A stretch of 59,631 nt of DNA from JAFRXK01 sp045603305 (GCA_045603305.1 JAZULV010000034.1:1-59631); one strand, 5' to 3'. Numbered from the stretch's first letter, positions 18,236 through 28,363 are shown. A program made the numbers and translations. The notes: generated by a model not told the origin, from the letters alone.

Positions 18236-21214
18236 TTATAAGCACTCTTCAATAAACAGTTCAAACTGCTCCATGCTCATAAGCACCTTTCTTGGCTTGG
18301 TGCCTTCTTCTTCACCAACTACACCAACCTCGGCAAGCTGGTCCATAATTCTTGCGGCTCTGTTAAAACCAATCTTAAACATTCTCTGAAGCATACCTAT
18401 AGATGCTTTGTCCTTCTCAATGATAAATCTTCCTGCTTTCTCGAAATATTCATCATACTGGCTGTCAGAAGACTTACCACTCTGGACATCCTTAGATGAT
18501 GAAGAATACTTACTAATTGCCTCAGTAATATTATTATCATAGGTCGGAGTAGTATTTCCTGAAAGGAATTCAACTACCTTTGATACCTCATTATCCGAGA
18601 TAAACGCACCCTGAACACGGATAGGCTTTGTATAGCCATTAGGATAAAAGAGCATATCTCCTCGTCCTAATAACTTCTCTGCACCATTCATATCAATGAT
18701 TGTTCGGGAATCCACACCGGAAGACACTGAAAAGGCTATTCTAGAAGGTATATTAGCCTTAATTAGACCAGTGATAACATTTACCGAAGGTCTCTGGGTT
18801 GCAATTACAAGGTGAAGTCCGGCAGCTCGCGCCATCTGGGCAAGACGGCAGATTGAATCCTCAACCTCTCCCGGTGCAACCATCATAAGGTCAGCAAGCT
18901 CGTCCACGATAATAACAATCTGCGGAAGCTTTGCTACATCTTCTCCCTCGGCTTTTAATAATTCAACCTTATCATTATACCCCTTAATATCGCGGACATT
19001 ATGCTCAGCAAACTTCTTGTATCGGTCAGTCATCTCAGCTACTGCCCAGTTAAGTGCTCCGGAAGCAAGCTTAGGATCTGTTACAACCGGGTACTTCAAA
19101 TGCGGAATACCGTTATATACGCTAAGCTCAACCACCTTAGGGTCAATCATAAGAAGCTGCACTTCTTCAGGAGTAGACTTATAAAGAATACTCATAATAA
19201 GTGTATTTATACAAACTGACTTACCTGAGCCGGTCGCTCCGGCAATAAGCAGATGAGGCATTCTTGCCAAATCGGTAACTATATTGTTACCGCCGATATC
19301 CTTACCAACCGCAAAGGCAAGCTTTGACGGATGATTACAGAAATCATCACTCTCTATAACATTTCTAAAGTATACTGTAGAGTTCTCCTTGTTAGGAACC
19401 TCAATACCTACCACCGATTTACCCGGAATCGGAGCCTCTATACGAATGTCTGCCGCAGCAAGATTAAGCTTAATATCGTCAGCAAGGGCTACAATCCTGC
19501 TAACCTTAACACCGTGATCCGGCTGAAGCTCATATCTGGTAACTGATGGTCCGCAGCTGTAATCTGTAACAGTAACACCCACACCGAAATCTCTTAAGGT
19601 CTGCTCTAACTTCATGGCAGTATTATTAAGTGCTTCTTTTGTCATACCTGCCGAAGACTTTGTCTGCCTTGAAAGAAGTCTAATAGGCGGCTTAACATAA
19701 GGTTTCTCCTTTTTAGGCGGCTTAACATATTCTTTTCTTTCAAACATAGCATCACCGGAACCGGTCTTATTAGCTGTACCTGATGTACTGTTAATGTTAA
19801 TGGTCGAAATACTTCCTGCTTTTTTTCGTTTTGCTGCAATCGGGTCTTCTGTAGGATCAATTTCATTTTCAATTATTCTTCCTGTAGCAGTAACAACCCG
19901 TCGTATATCGCTTGTTCTACCGGTATCATCAGCCAATATATCTTCGTAAATTTCAGAATCATATTTAAGTTCATCATATTCACAATGATTAACTTCTTCT
20001 AAAATTTCATTACGGGCCTCATCACTAACTTTAAAATCCTCATCAAATATGACATCTATATTATCAATATCATCCTTCTTCGGAGGTGTGTACTCATGCT
20101 TTATCGGTTTTTCTTCGATGTCTCTATACCAGTCAGCAGGTGCATTTGCAGGTTTAACATGTTCTTTATCTTCATCAATCGTAATTATAAATTCATTAAC
20201 CTTAGACATCTTACCGCGGTTACCAGCATCAATAAATGGTGAAGCAGTTTTCTCATTCTGATTAACAACTAAACTGCCGTTGAGTCCATTAACAACCGGT
20301 GTTTTATTAAGACTGCTTCTGTCTTTTATTGTTGAAATAAGATTAGGTCTGACATTTGCTCTATTATCTCCGTCAATATCCGGCTGAAAATAATTTCTCT
20401 CTCTTATCTTTTTAACCTCTTCATGGTAACGTTTTCTGTCAGCACGATGCTTTTCTAAATCTTCTTTTGCGGTAGTATATACCTTCTTACTCTTTTCTCC
20501 TACCGGCTTAACTATAGAATGTTCTGATATGTATACAATTGTGATTAATAAAATTACAAGCAGCATAATCACTGTTCCTACAGAGCTTATATTAGGAACA
20601 AGATTTTTGGTAATGATTCCTCCGAGCAAACCTCCTCCGACAGAATCCAGACCTTTATTATAGTAGTCTGCAAGTTCTAACGAACTATCAAACTTTCCGC
20701 CAAAGAACAATTCAACAATACCACATAAAGACCAGTATAGTAAAACTGCCGCAATCATCTTGAATACAGGCTTAAAACTTCCTTTTACGAGTAAAATAAA
20801 ACATACCGCTACTGTAATATACACAGGAAAAGCATAGCCTAATACACCCATGGAACCACACATGATTTTGTGAAAAAACTCTCCAATAGTTCCGCATAAG
20901 TTTAGGTTACTGAAAAACAAAAACAACGATATTGCCACTGAAATAAGAATACCTATTTCATTTTTAAACATTCTTTCTTTTTCATGCAAACGTTCATACT
21001 CTTCTTTAGTCATTGCAGGTGTTTTAGGTTTTGAAGCAGTTTTTTTAATCTGTCCCTTGGCACTGCTATTCTTTGCAGAAGCTGTTTTTGTACTCTTAGC
21101 CCCGTTTGTCTTATTAGTCTTTGCCGCTCCTGATGCTTTCTTTGCAGTATTCGTCTTTGAAGTGCTTTTTTTAGTATTTGATTTAGCTGAAGTACTACCT
21201 TTTCCTGAAGCCAA
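18236..21214 (-). CDS. ftsK: FtsK/SpoIIIE DNA translocase
   Basis: This 992-residue protein pumps chromosomal DNA through the closing septum. It starts with a Lys/Ser/Thr-rich tail, then about four membrane helices (roughly 85-220), a long charged linker, and a RecA-like motor with GATGSGKSVCIN (Walker A, about residue 660) and IVIIVDELADLM (Walker B). It ends in a winged-helix gamma domain (IGMLQRMFKIGFNRAARIM) that reads KOPS/SRS sequences. The start is TTG at 21214, six bases after GGAGGG. An upstream in-frame start would include the ribosome-binding site. In a spore-former the same protein can serve as SpoIIIE; sequence alone does not decide. Confidence 0.94.
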   Translation of the reverse strand: MASGKGSTSAKSNTKKSTSKTNTAKKASGAAKTNKTNGAKSTKTASAKNSSAKGQIKKTASKPKTPAMTKEEYERLHEKERMFKNEIGILISVAISLFLFFSNLNLCGTIGEFFHKIMCGSMGVLGYAFPVYITVAVCFILLVKGSFKPVFKMIAAVLLYWSLCGIVELFFGGKFDSSLELADYYNKGLDSVGGGLLGGIITKNLVPNISSVGTVIMLLVILLITIVYISEHSIVKPVGEKSKKVYTTAKEDLEKHRADRKRYHEEVKKIRERNYFQPDIDGDNRANVRPNLISTIKDRSSLNKTPVVNGLNGSLVVNQNEKTASPFIDAGNRGKMSKVNEFIITIDEDKEHVKPANAPADWYRDIEEKPIKHEYTPPKKDDIDNIDVIFDEDFKVSDEARNEILEEVNHCEYDELKYDSEIYEDILADDTGRTSDIRRVVTATGRIIENEIDPTEDPIAAKRKKAGSISTININSTSGTANKTGSGDAMFERKEYVKPPKKEKPYVKPPIRLLSRQTKSSAGMTKEALNNTAMKLEQTLRDFGVGVTVTDYSCGPSVTRYELQPDHGVKVSRIVALADDIKLNLAAADIRIEAPIPGKSVVGIEVPNKENSTVYFRNVIESDDFCNHPSKLAFAVGKDIGGNNIVTDLARMPHLLIAGATGSGKSVCINTLIMSILYKSTPEEVQLLMIDPKVVELSVYNGIPHLKYPVVTDPKLASGALNWAVAEMTDRYKKFAEHNVRDIKGYNDKVELLKAEGEDVAKLPQIVIIVDELADLMMVAPGEVEDSICRLAQMARAAGLHLVIATQRPSVNVITGLIKANIPSRIAFSVSSGVDSRTIIDMNGAEKLLGRGDMLFYPNGYTKPIRVQGAFISDNEVSKVVEFLSGNTTPTYDNNITEAISKYSSSSKDVQSGKSSDSQYDEYFEKAGRFIIEKDKASIGMLQRMFKIGFNRAARIMDQLAEVGVVGEEEGTKPRKVLMSMEQFELFIEECL

Positions 21215-21276
21215 AATAAACCCTCCAATCAACACAATTTAAAACTTGTTTCTGAATAGTTGTTATAATTTACAAA

Positions 21277-22608
21277 CTATCTCTTAACTAATTCGCAGAA
21301 CACCTCTCCGCGTTCCTCAAAATTCTTAAAATATCCGTAACTTGCAGCCGCCGGTGATAAAATACATGCCTTGCCAGGGCCGGTAAGCTTTTTCGCAAGC
21401 TCAACTGCATTCTCCAAGGTATCAGTAAGCACAAGTCTCTCTATATTTACAAAATCCTTATAATTATCATGAATCTCATCATATATACGCTTACCTGTTG
21501 CATACATGCAGATAATGTGCTCAACAGATGAGCCGCTTAAATACTCAATAAGTTCAGTGTAATCAATACCTCTGTCCATTCCACCGATAATGATAGTACC
21601 TGCATTCTTAACACTTGTCAGTGCCTGTATTGCAGTATCACAAATAGTAGAAATAGAATCGTCATAATAGGTAACACCATTAACCTCACCAATGTTTTGA
21701 AGTCGGTGAGGAAGAGTTTCAAAGGTAACTAAAGCCTTTCTGAAATCTTCATCACTGATACCGTACTGACGGCAGATACCATATGCCACACCAATATTAA
21801 AATAATTATGGTGGCCTAAAAGCTTAATGTTATCAACAGGTATATCGAATCTATTGTCATTATATAAAATATAATCCTCACCTACAAAGATATCCGCATC
21901 GCCATCAGTACCAACTGATATGATATTACCATGATTCTCACCTTCATCCGGCAGGAATAAATTATTAACAAAGAGCTTATCATCATCTTCCTGATAAAGA
22001 TATACGCGCTTCTTTGCCGCCACATATCTCTCCATCGTACCATAGTGGTCCAAATGCTCTTCATGAATATTTAGAAGCACTCCGGTATGAGGTGATTCAC
22101 TGACATATTCTAACTGATGAGAAGAAAACTCACATACCAAAATAGTATCCGGATTTATATTGTCCACAATATCAAATACCGGTATGCCAATATTGCCGGC
22201 AATAAGCACATCCTTTCCACATTCCTTCAATATGTGATATATAAGGGAGGTGGTTGTACTCTTTCCCTTGGTGCCGGTTATACCTATAATCTGCTCTTTA
22301 TAACACTTAAGAAGCACCTCCACCTGGGACATAAGCATACATGTACAGCAAAGTGCCTCCGATTCTAAAACAATCCCCGGACTCTTGAAAACCACATCAT
22401 ATGTATTAATAACCTGCTGGTAATTCTCGCCACAGTGAAGCGTTACCGGTATATCAAAATCCTCAGTAATCTCCCTGCGGTCTGCTATACCAATACTGTC
22501 AAATCCGCCGGCCTCAACCAGATAATTATATGTAGAGCGTCCCTCTCTTCCAAAACCAAGAATCAACACTCTTTTTGCTAAAACTAAGTCTCTGATGTAC
22601 TCTAACAT
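21277..22608 (-). CDS. murD: UDP-MurNAc-L-Ala--D-Glu ligase
   Basis: A 443-residue Mur ligase that adds D-glutamate to UDP-MurNAc-L-Ala in the cytoplasm. The N-terminal LILGFGREGRSTY is the MurD-type Rossmann UDP-binding loop, GITGTKGKSTTTSL is the P-loop near residue 115, LLNIHEEHLDHYG is the central motif, and the C-terminal domain has GGMDRGIDYT. The pattern is MurD rather than MurC. GGAGGGG precedes the ATG by five bases. It lies upstream of ftsK and murE, so it supplies the substrate for the next ligase. Confidence 0.92.
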   Translation of the reverse strand: MLEYIRDLVLAKRVLILGFGREGRSTYNYLVEAGGFDSIGIADRREITEDFDIPVTLHCGENYQQVINTYDVVFKSPGIVLESEALCCTCMLMSQVEVLLKCYKEQIIGITGTKGKSTTTSLIYHILKECGKDVLIAGNIGIPVFDIVDNINPDTILVCEFSSHQLEYVSESPHTGVLLNIHEEHLDHYGTMERYVAAKKRVYLYQEDDDKLFVNNLFLPDEGENHGNIISVGTDGDADIFVGEDYILYNDNRFDIPVDNIKLLGHHNYFNIGVAYGICRQYGISDEDFRKALVTFETLPHRLQNIGEVNGVTYYDDSISTICDTAIQALTSVKNAGTIIIGGMDRGIDYTELIEYLSGSSVEHIICMYATGKRIYDEIHDNYKDFVNIERLVLTDTLENAVELAKKLTGPGKACILSPAAASYGYFKNFEERGEVFCELVKR

Positions 22609-22720
22609 CTTACCCCTCCATGATACATAAATTCATTACTTACTAATAGTCATAGATTATTATATTATAATTTATTTATGAAAAATAAGCAAGTGCACGA
22701 AATGGAGTGTTTCACCAAAC

Positions 22721-22757
22721 AAAAAATCGATGACCTGTACATTTACAGAATCATCGA
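22721..22757 (-). terminator. Rho-independent terminator after the YwqG-like gene
   Basis: On the minus strand TCGATGA...TCATCGA forms a 7-bp stem (22727-22733 with 22751-22757) followed by a run of six T. It lies just downstream of the DUF1963 gene and separates it from murD. Confidence 0.75.
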
Positions 22758-22780
22758 CCTTCGTTTATATGTATTAATTA

Positions 22781-23647
22781 TTAACAACAATCCCAATTGT
22801 AAAGCACCCTGCTAAAGTCGCACTTTTTTAAATCCTCACTGTTAATAAAGAAGTTACCTACTCCACAGTCTCCCCAGATAGTGTAATATTCATCATCAAT
22901 ATAGTCTGAATCCATCTGGAATAGTAACGTATCATAATAAGCATACTCTTTATTATATTCTCTAGGGTCAGACTGGGTAAAATAAGGATAACCAAGGAGC
23001 CAGTGTCCTTCATTTGATATCGCATTATTAATAATATCATATTCTTCATCACTAAACACATTAAAAAGTGACTGGTTTCCTATTTCATAATTAAATTTTT
23101 CTCTTAATATATCCCTAAAAATTTTATCCGAACGATAATCTCCTTCACCCATAGCTACTTCTTTTTTTATAATTTCTACAGCAGATTCTTTGAATACAGG
23201 AGTTTCGTATCCTTCTTCAAAATCGCTACTAACCGGAGGATTAATGCCAAGAATTTGCTCCTTTACCACTGTATAATCAATCTTCTCATGGTAAACGACA
23301 CGAAATTTATTTTGATTATCCTGATTGTCAAAGTCCATACCGAACAAATCTTCAGCTCCTATAAAAAACTGAAGCATCCCCTTTCCCGGAAGTCTATCGT
23401 CAACATCCAGGTTATCCAAATTAATCTGCGCCAAAAGCACCAGCATATTACCAGCATTATCAACCGGATACTCTTTATTCAAATCCCAGTAAGGCACTCC
23501 TCCAAACTTACTGTCAAATATGTCTGGTTTTTTATCCTTATTAATAACCAGTGAATATGCAGTCATCTTTGTTCTGGCTTTGATTTCATCAATAACCTGC
23601 TCTACTGATATAGAATTCATTTTTTGCTCTTCCTTAAAAGCTTTCAT
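22781..23647 (-). CDS. YwqG-like DUF1963 family protein
   Basis: A 288-residue soluble protein matching the DUF1963/YwqG pattern: FGGVPYWDLNKEYPVD near residue 50, LLAQINLDNL, GKGMLQFFIG and later GYPYFTQSDPR. No biochemical role is established for the family, and no catalytic site is evident. It lacks a signal peptide and membrane segments. Two starts are plausible: the ATG at 23647 with GAAGG seven bases upstream, used here, and an internal ATG nine codons later preceded by AAGGAAG. It seems to be a single-gene unit, with a terminator behind it. Confidence 0.82.
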   Translation of the reverse strand: MKAFKEEQKMNSISVEQVIDEIKARTKMTAYSLVINKDKKPDIFDSKFGGVPYWDLNKEYPVDNAGNMLVLLAQINLDNLDVDDRLPGKGMLQFFIGAEDLFGMDFDNQDNQNKFRVVYHEKIDYTVVKEQILGINPPVSSDFEEGYETPVFKESAVEIIKKEVAMGEGDYRSDKIFRDILREKFNYEIGNQSLFNVFSDEEYDIINNAISNEGHWLLGYPYFTQSDPREYNKEYAYYDTLLFQMDSDYIDDEYYTIWGDCGVGNFFINSEDLKKCDFSRVLYNWDCC

Positions 23648-23743
23648 ATTATTACCTTCTCCAAATAAATTTATTTACATATGATTATATACTAAAAATC
23701 AATCATCAGCAACTTATAGTCTGATTAACATAAAGCTAACATA

Positions 23744-23785
23744 AAGACCTGCTTGCGAATACTTACATACTCACAAACAGGTCTT
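23744..23785 (-). terminator. Hairpin downstream of the ClpP-like gene
   Basis: Arms AAGACCTG (23744-23751) and CAGGTCTT (23778-23785) form an 8-bp stem six bases after the ClpP-like stop codon. The T-run on the minus strand is short and interrupted (CTTTATGTT), so termination may be partial. Confidence 0.5.
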
Positions 23786-23790
23786 AAAAT

Positions 23791-24465
23791 TTAGACGCCA
23801 ATCATCTCATTTAATTTATCAAAAGCTTCCCTTATTCCGCCGATTTCATTTATAAGTCCTGCTTTTACCGCCTCATCACCAATAAGAATGGTTCCTAAAT
23901 CCTTAGATAACTCTCCTGTTTCCATCATCATCTTCTCGATTTTTTCCTGAGAGGCATTGCAGTGAGAAGCAATAAATCCGGTTATTCTGTCCTGAATTCT
24001 CTTAAAATAGTCATAAGTCTGCTTTGCACCTATAACAGTGCCGCCCATGCGCACCGGATGAACAAGCATGGTTCCCGAAGGAACTATAAAAGAGTAATCT
24101 GAAGAGACAGCCAACGGAACTCCTATAGAATGACTGCTACCAAGTACCAGTGATACCGTAGGCTTACTTAATGATGAAATCATCTCAGCAATTGCAAGAC
24201 CGGCATCCACATCCCCACCCTGGGTATTAAGAAGAATAAGCACGCCCTTAACATCATCATTTCCTTCTATTTCAGCGAGTTTTGGTAGTACGTGGTCATA
24301 TTTTGTGGATTTGCTTCCCTGAGGAAGACTTTCGTGACCTTCAACTTCACCAATTATAGAAAGTATATGAATACCTGTACCGGAATTTTTGTTGTTTACG
24401 GTTATCTGACCAAACTCTGAGATTTCTTCATTGGAATCATTTTTGTGCTGAATATTATCTGACAT
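23791..24465 (-). CDS. ClpP-class (TepA-like) serine protease
   Basis: A 224-residue ClpP/crotonase-fold protein. LLNTQGGDVDAGLAI is the substrate-groove strand, GSSHSIGVPLAV carries the candidate nucleophile Ser, MLVHPVRMGG the His, and DLGTIL a plausible third acidic residue. Length and position near ftsK fit the TepA/YmfB proteins of Firmicutes, which were linked to protein export and may degrade signal or membrane peptides. The N-terminal 30 residues are polar and not a signal peptide, so the enzyme is probably cytoplasmic. GAGG lies before the ATG. True ClpP is less likely because the sequence around the nucleophile differs from the usual ClpP form. Confidence 0.82.
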   Translation of the reverse strand: MSDNIQHKNDSNEEISEFGQITVNNKNSGTGIHILSIIGEVEGHESLPQGSKSTKYDHVLPKLAEIEGNDDVKGVLILLNTQGGDVDAGLAIAEMISSLSKPTVSLVLGSSHSIGVPLAVSSDYSFIVPSGTMLVHPVRMGGTVIGAKQTYDYFKRIQDRITGFIASHCNASQEKIEKMMMETGELSKDLGTILIGDEAVKAGLINEIGGIREAFDKLNEMIGV

Positions 24466-24544
24466 AGAACACCTCGAAAATTTATTATTATAAATAGTTT
24501 TTCAAGATTTAGAATATATATTCAGCAAATTTACGTATTTAACC

Positions 24545-24577
24545 TGCAAAAGACGGTACAGCCTAAGCCATACCGCC
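24545..24577 (-). terminator. Terminator of the PFOR gene
   Basis: On the minus strand an 11-bp stem with G-U pairs (GGCGGTATGGC with GCTGTACCGTC, TTAG loop; 24552-24577) is followed by TTTTGC. It lies 43 bases after the PFOR stop. Confidence 0.75.
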
Positions 24578-24619
24578 TTCATTAATATTATTATTTAATT
24601 CTATTAATAATTACCCGGC

Positions 24620-27600
24620 TTATTCATCAGCACCGTAAAGCTTTACAAGCTTTAAGAGATGCTCGTACTTAGCCTTAGCATTCTCTTCTGCAACGTCGAA
24701 GAGCTTCTCTGCTCTTTCTGGGTTAGCACGTACAAGTGAATTGTAACGAACCTCACCATTGAGGAATGCCTTATAATCGCCTGTAGGAGCCTTGCTGTCT
24801 AATGAGAATGCAGCCTTGCCTTCTGCTGCAAGAGCAGGATTGTATCTGAAGCAATGCCAGTAACCAGCCTCAACAGCAGCCTTCTCTTCTAACTGAGCCT
24901 TTGACATACCAGCCTTGATACCATGGTTGATACATGGAGCGTAAGCAATGATAAGTGATGGTCCAGGATATGCCTCTGCCTCTGCGATTGCCTTAACACA
25001 CTGATTGTAATCAGCACCCATAGCAATCTGTGCAACATATACATAACCGTAGCTCATAGCGATAGCTGCAAGATCCTTCTTCTTAACTTCCTTACCGCCT
25101 GCTGCGAACTGTGCAACAGCACCTGTAGGTGTAGACTTAGAAGACTGACCGCCTGTATTTGAGTATACTTCTGTATCGAATACCATGATATTAACATCAT
25201 GTCCGCTTGCGAGAACGTGGTCAACACCACCGAAACCGATATCGTAAGCCCATCCGTCACCACCGAAGATCCACTGGGACTTCTTAGCGAGGAAATCCTT
25301 ATCCTTAAGGATAGCCTGAGCCTTTTCGCATCCGCAAGCTTCAAGAGCTGCAACAAGCTTGTCTGTAGCTGTACCATTTGTAGCACCAACTGAGAATGTA
25401 TCTAACCACTCCTGACCTGCAGCCTTAACAGCCTCATTGTCACCGTTAGCAACTACATCTTCAACCTTAGCCTTAAGAGCACTTCTCATAGCCTGCTGTG
25501 CAAGATTCATACCGTAACCAAACTCAGCTGCATCTTCGAAGAGTGAATTTGACCAGGCAGGACCCTTGCCCTCTGGAGTTGTTGTATATGGAGTTGATGG
25601 TGAAGAGTTACCCCAGATAGATGAACATCCGGTTGCATTCGCAATGTACATTCTGTCACCGAACAACTGTGTAATTAACTTAGCATAAGGTGTCTCACCA
25701 CAACCAGCACATGCACCTGAGAACTCAAGTAATGGCTGCTTGAACTGTGAACCCTTAACTGTAGTATCCTTGAACTTAGCAAGTACTTCCGGCTTCTTAG
25801 GAAGTGTAAGACCATATTCAAATCCTTCCTGAGCGTCAAGATGAGCATCAAGCTTATCCATAGTAAGTGCCTTCTCGCCCTTCTTACCAGGACAAACAAC
25901 TGCACATGAACCACAACCCATACAGTCGAGAACGTCAACTGACATTGAGAAGTAGTATCCCGGCATACCTGTCATAGGAATCTTCTTCATAGAAGCTGGA
26001 GCCTTAGCTGCCTCTTCTTCTGTCATTGCAACCGGACGGATTGCTGCATGAGGACATACATATGAACAGAAGTTACACTGGATACAGTTATCAGGATTCC
26101 ATACAGGAACAGAAACTGCAACTCCACGCTTCTCAAATGCTGATGTACCTGAAGGTGTTGTACCATCAACATAATCTGTAAATGCTGATACAGGGAGCTT
26201 GTTACCCTCCTGTGCATTAACAGCTGCCTGAATAGTACCGGCAAACTTAGCTGCTGCTGAATCACCAGCATTCTTAGCAGCTCCGAGTGGCTCATCCTTA
26301 GCATCCTTCCAATGCTCAGGAACCTTAACCTCTACTACCTGCTTAGCACCTTCGTCAATAGCTGCCCAGTTCTTCATAACGACGTCATCACCCTTACGTC
26401 CGTATGTAGCCTTAGCAGCAGCCTTCATAAGCTCGATAGCCTTATCCTCTGGAATAATACCTGTAAGCTTGAAGAAAGCAGACTGAAGGATTGTATTAAT
26501 ACGTGTAGGTCCCATGCCTACTTCAATACCAATCTTAACACCGTCGATTGTGTAGAACTTAATATTGTGTTCTGCAATATATCTCTTAGCCTGACCCGGA
26601 AGATGCTCCTCAAGTCCTTCCATATCCCATGAACAGTTAAGAAGGAATGTACCGCCATCCTTAAGATCCTGAACCATATTATACTTTCTAACATAAGCAG
26701 GGTTGTGACATGCAACGAAATCTGCCTTTGAAATTAAGTATGTAGAACGGATTGGGTCATCACCAAAACGAAGGTGTGAAATTGTAACACCGCCTGACTT
26801 CTTTGAGTCATAATCAAAGTAAGCCTGAGCATACTTATCTGTGTTATCACCGATAATCTTAATAGAGTTCTTGTTAGCACCAACAGTACCGTCAGCACCA
26901 AGACCCCAGAACTTACATGAAGTTGTGCTTGCTGAATCAACGCTGATTGGAGCGCCTACAGGAAGTGAAAGGTTAGTTACATCATCAACGATACCGATTG
27001 TAAATACCTTCTTCTCTGTGTTCTCATATACTGCAACGATCTGTGCAGGAGTTGTATCCTTAGAACCAAGTCCGTAACGTCCTGAATATACAGGAATATC
27101 TGTGAACTTAGAATCCTTAAGAGCAGCAACAACATCGAGGTATAATGGCTCACCCATAGCACCCGGTTCCTTTGTACGGTCAAGAACTGTAATCTTCTTA
27201 ACTGTCTCAGGAATTGCGTCAATAAGAGCTGCTGCACTGAATGGTCTGTAAAGACGAACCTTTACAACACCAACCTTCTGTCCTGCTGCTGCAAGATAGT
27301 CGATTGTCTCTTCGATAGTATCGCATACTGAACCCATAGCAATGATAATCTGCTCTGCGTCCTCTGCACCATAGTAGTTAAATAACTTGTAATCTGTACC
27401 AATCTTAGCATTAACCTTGTCCATGTACTCCTGAACGATTGCAGGAAGTGCATCATAGTATGGGTTACATGCTTCTCTAGCCTGGAAGAAAATATCAGGG
27501 TTCTGAGCTGAACCTCTCTGACATGGGTGATTTGGATTGAGAGCGTTTCTTCTGAACTCATCAATAGCGTCCATATCTACCATATCCTTAAGGTCTTCGT

Positions 27601-28162
27601 AATCCCATGTCTCAATCTTCTGGATCTCGTGAGATGTACGGAAACCGTCGAAGAAGTTGATAAATGGTACCTTGCCCTTAATAGCTGCACAGTGAGCAAC
27701 CGGTGTAAGGTCCATAACTTCCTGAACACTTGATTCACAAAGCATAGCTACACCTGTCTGACGACATGCATATACGTCAGAGTGATCACCAAAAATTGAA
27801 AGTGCGTGGCTTGCTAAAGCACGGGCTGAAACGTTAAATACACCCGGTAATAACTCGCCGGCAATCTTATAAAGATTAGGAATCATAAGTAATAATCCCT
27901 GTGATGCTGTGTAAGTTGTTGTTAATGCACCAGCAGCTAAAGAACCGTGTACTGTTCCGGCTGCACCAGCCTCAGACTGCATCTCTGCAACCTTAACTGT
28001 CTGGCCAAAAATGTTCTGTCTGCCCTGAGTAGACCACTCATCAGTAGCCTCAGCCATAACAGATGAAGGTGTGATAGGATAAATAGCCGCAACATCAGTA
28101 TATGCATATGACACATGAGCTGCTGCATGGTTACCATCCATAGTCTTCATTTTTCTTGACAT
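24620..28162 (-). CDS. nifJ: Pyruvate:ferredoxin (flavodoxin) oxidoreductase
   Basis: A 1180-residue single-chain PFOR that converts pyruvate and CoA to acetyl-CoA and CO2 while reducing ferredoxin. It has the N-terminal pyruvate domain (IYPITPSSVMAEATDEW), a two-[4Fe-4S] ferredoxin domain with CIQCNFCSYVCPHA near residue 697 and CMGCGSCAVVCPGKKG near 757, and a C-terminal TPP domain with CAGCGETPYAKL and FGGDGWAYDIGFGG. Extra Cys residues there bind the third cluster. The codon choice is strongly biased, as in highly expressed genes. It is a monocistronic unit with its own consensus promoter, a leader with a 10-bp inverted repeat, and a terminator. GGAGG is nine bases before the ATG. Confidence 0.97.
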   Translation of the reverse strand: MSRKMKTMDGNHAAAHVSYAYTDVAAIYPITPSSVMAEATDEWSTQGRQNIFGQTVKVAEMQSEAGAAGTVHGSLAAGALTTTYTASQGLLLMIPNLYKIAGELLPGVFNVSARALASHALSIFGDHSDVYACRQTGVAMLCESSVQEVMDLTPVAHCAAIKGKVPFINFFDGFRTSHEIQKIETWDYEDLKDMVDMDAIDEFRRNALNPNHPCQRGSAQNPDIFFQAREACNPYYDALPAIVQEYMDKVNAKIGTDYKLFNYYGAEDAEQIIIAMGSVCDTIEETIDYLAAAGQKVGVVKVRLYRPFSAAALIDAIPETVKKITVLDRTKEPGAMGEPLYLDVVAALKDSKFTDIPVYSGRYGLGSKDTTPAQIVAVYENTEKKVFTIGIVDDVTNLSLPVGAPISVDSASTTSCKFWGLGADGTVGANKNSIKIIGDNTDKYAQAYFDYDSKKSGGVTISHLRFGDDPIRSTYLISKADFVACHNPAYVRKYNMVQDLKDGGTFLLNCSWDMEGLEEHLPGQAKRYIAEHNIKFYTIDGVKIGIEVGMGPTRINTILQSAFFKLTGIIPEDKAIELMKAAAKATYGRKGDDVVMKNWAAIDEGAKQVVEVKVPEHWKDAKDEPLGAAKNAGDSAAAKFAGTIQAAVNAQEGNKLPVSAFTDYVDGTTPSGTSAFEKRGVAVSVPVWNPDNCIQCNFCSYVCPHAAIRPVAMTEEEAAKAPASMKKIPMTGMPGYYFSMSVDVLDCMGCGSCAVVCPGKKGEKALTMDKLDAHLDAQEGFEYGLTLPKKPEVLAKFKDTTVKGSQFKQPLLEFSGACAGCGETPYAKLITQLFGDRMYIANATGCSSIWGNSSPSTPYTTTPEGKGPAWSNSLFEDAAEFGYGMNLAQQAMRSALKAKVEDVVANGDNEAVKAAGQEWLDTFSVGATNGTATDKLVAALEACGCEKAQAILKDKDFLAKKSQWIFGGDGWAYDIGFGGVDHVLASGHDVNIMVFDTEVYSNTGGQSSKSTPTGAVAQFAAGGKEVKKKDLAAIAMSYGYVYVAQIAMGADYNQCVKAIAEAEAYPGPSLIIAYAPCINHGIKAGMSKAQLEEKAAVEAGYWHCFRYNPALAAEGKAAFSLDSKAPTGDYKAFLNGEVRYNSLVRANPERAEKLFDVAEENAKAKYEHLLKLVKLYGADE

Positions 28163-28191
28163 AGATTTAATCCTCCTATAAGTTTATACCG

Positions 28192-28227
28192 CGAAAAAGT
28201 TATAAAATAAACAATTAAACTTTTTCG
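28192..28227 (-). promoter_or_regulatory. Inverted repeat in the PFOR mRNA leader
   Basis: CGAAAAAGTT (28192-28201) and AACTTTTTCG (28218-28227) are a perfect 10-bp inverted repeat within the roughly 88-base leader of nifJ. It lies downstream of the predicted transcription start and 15 bases or more upstream of the Shine-Dalgarno. It could be an mRNA-stabilising stem or an operator; no known motif fits. Confidence 0.5.
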
Positions 28228-28255
28228 TTTTAATCTATATAACATAGCTAGTTTT

Positions 28256-28285
28256 ATTATACATTTATAAGTCGTACAATGTCAA
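28256..28285 (-). promoter_or_regulatory. Sigma-A promoter of nifJ
   Basis: On the minus strand TTGACA (28280-28285) and TATAAT (28256-28261) are both perfect consensus boxes, spaced by 18 bases. Transcription would start near 28250. Confidence 0.85.
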
Positions 28286-28338
28286 ATAAGTATTACAAAA
28301 AATACATACTTTTCGAAAAAAATTGACTTTAATAGAAT

Positions 28339-28363
28339 AGGCGTATCCTTACCGGACACGCCT
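28339..28363 (-). terminator. Hairpin downstream of tkt
   Basis: AGGCGTATCC and GGACACGCCT pair with one mismatch just after the transketolase stop. There is no strong T-run on the minus strand, so this may be a weak terminator or a 3' stability element. Confidence 0.45.

Noticed and set aside
24620..28162. Many long open frames on both strands inside nifJ
   Set aside because: They are by-products of the strong codon bias of nifJ; all lack ribosome-binding sites and give low-complexity Leu-rich or Ser-rich translations.
28192..28227. Rex (redox) operator in the nifJ leader
   Set aside because: The arms CGAAAAAGTT/AACTTTTTCG do not match the TTGTGAA-type Rex consensus.
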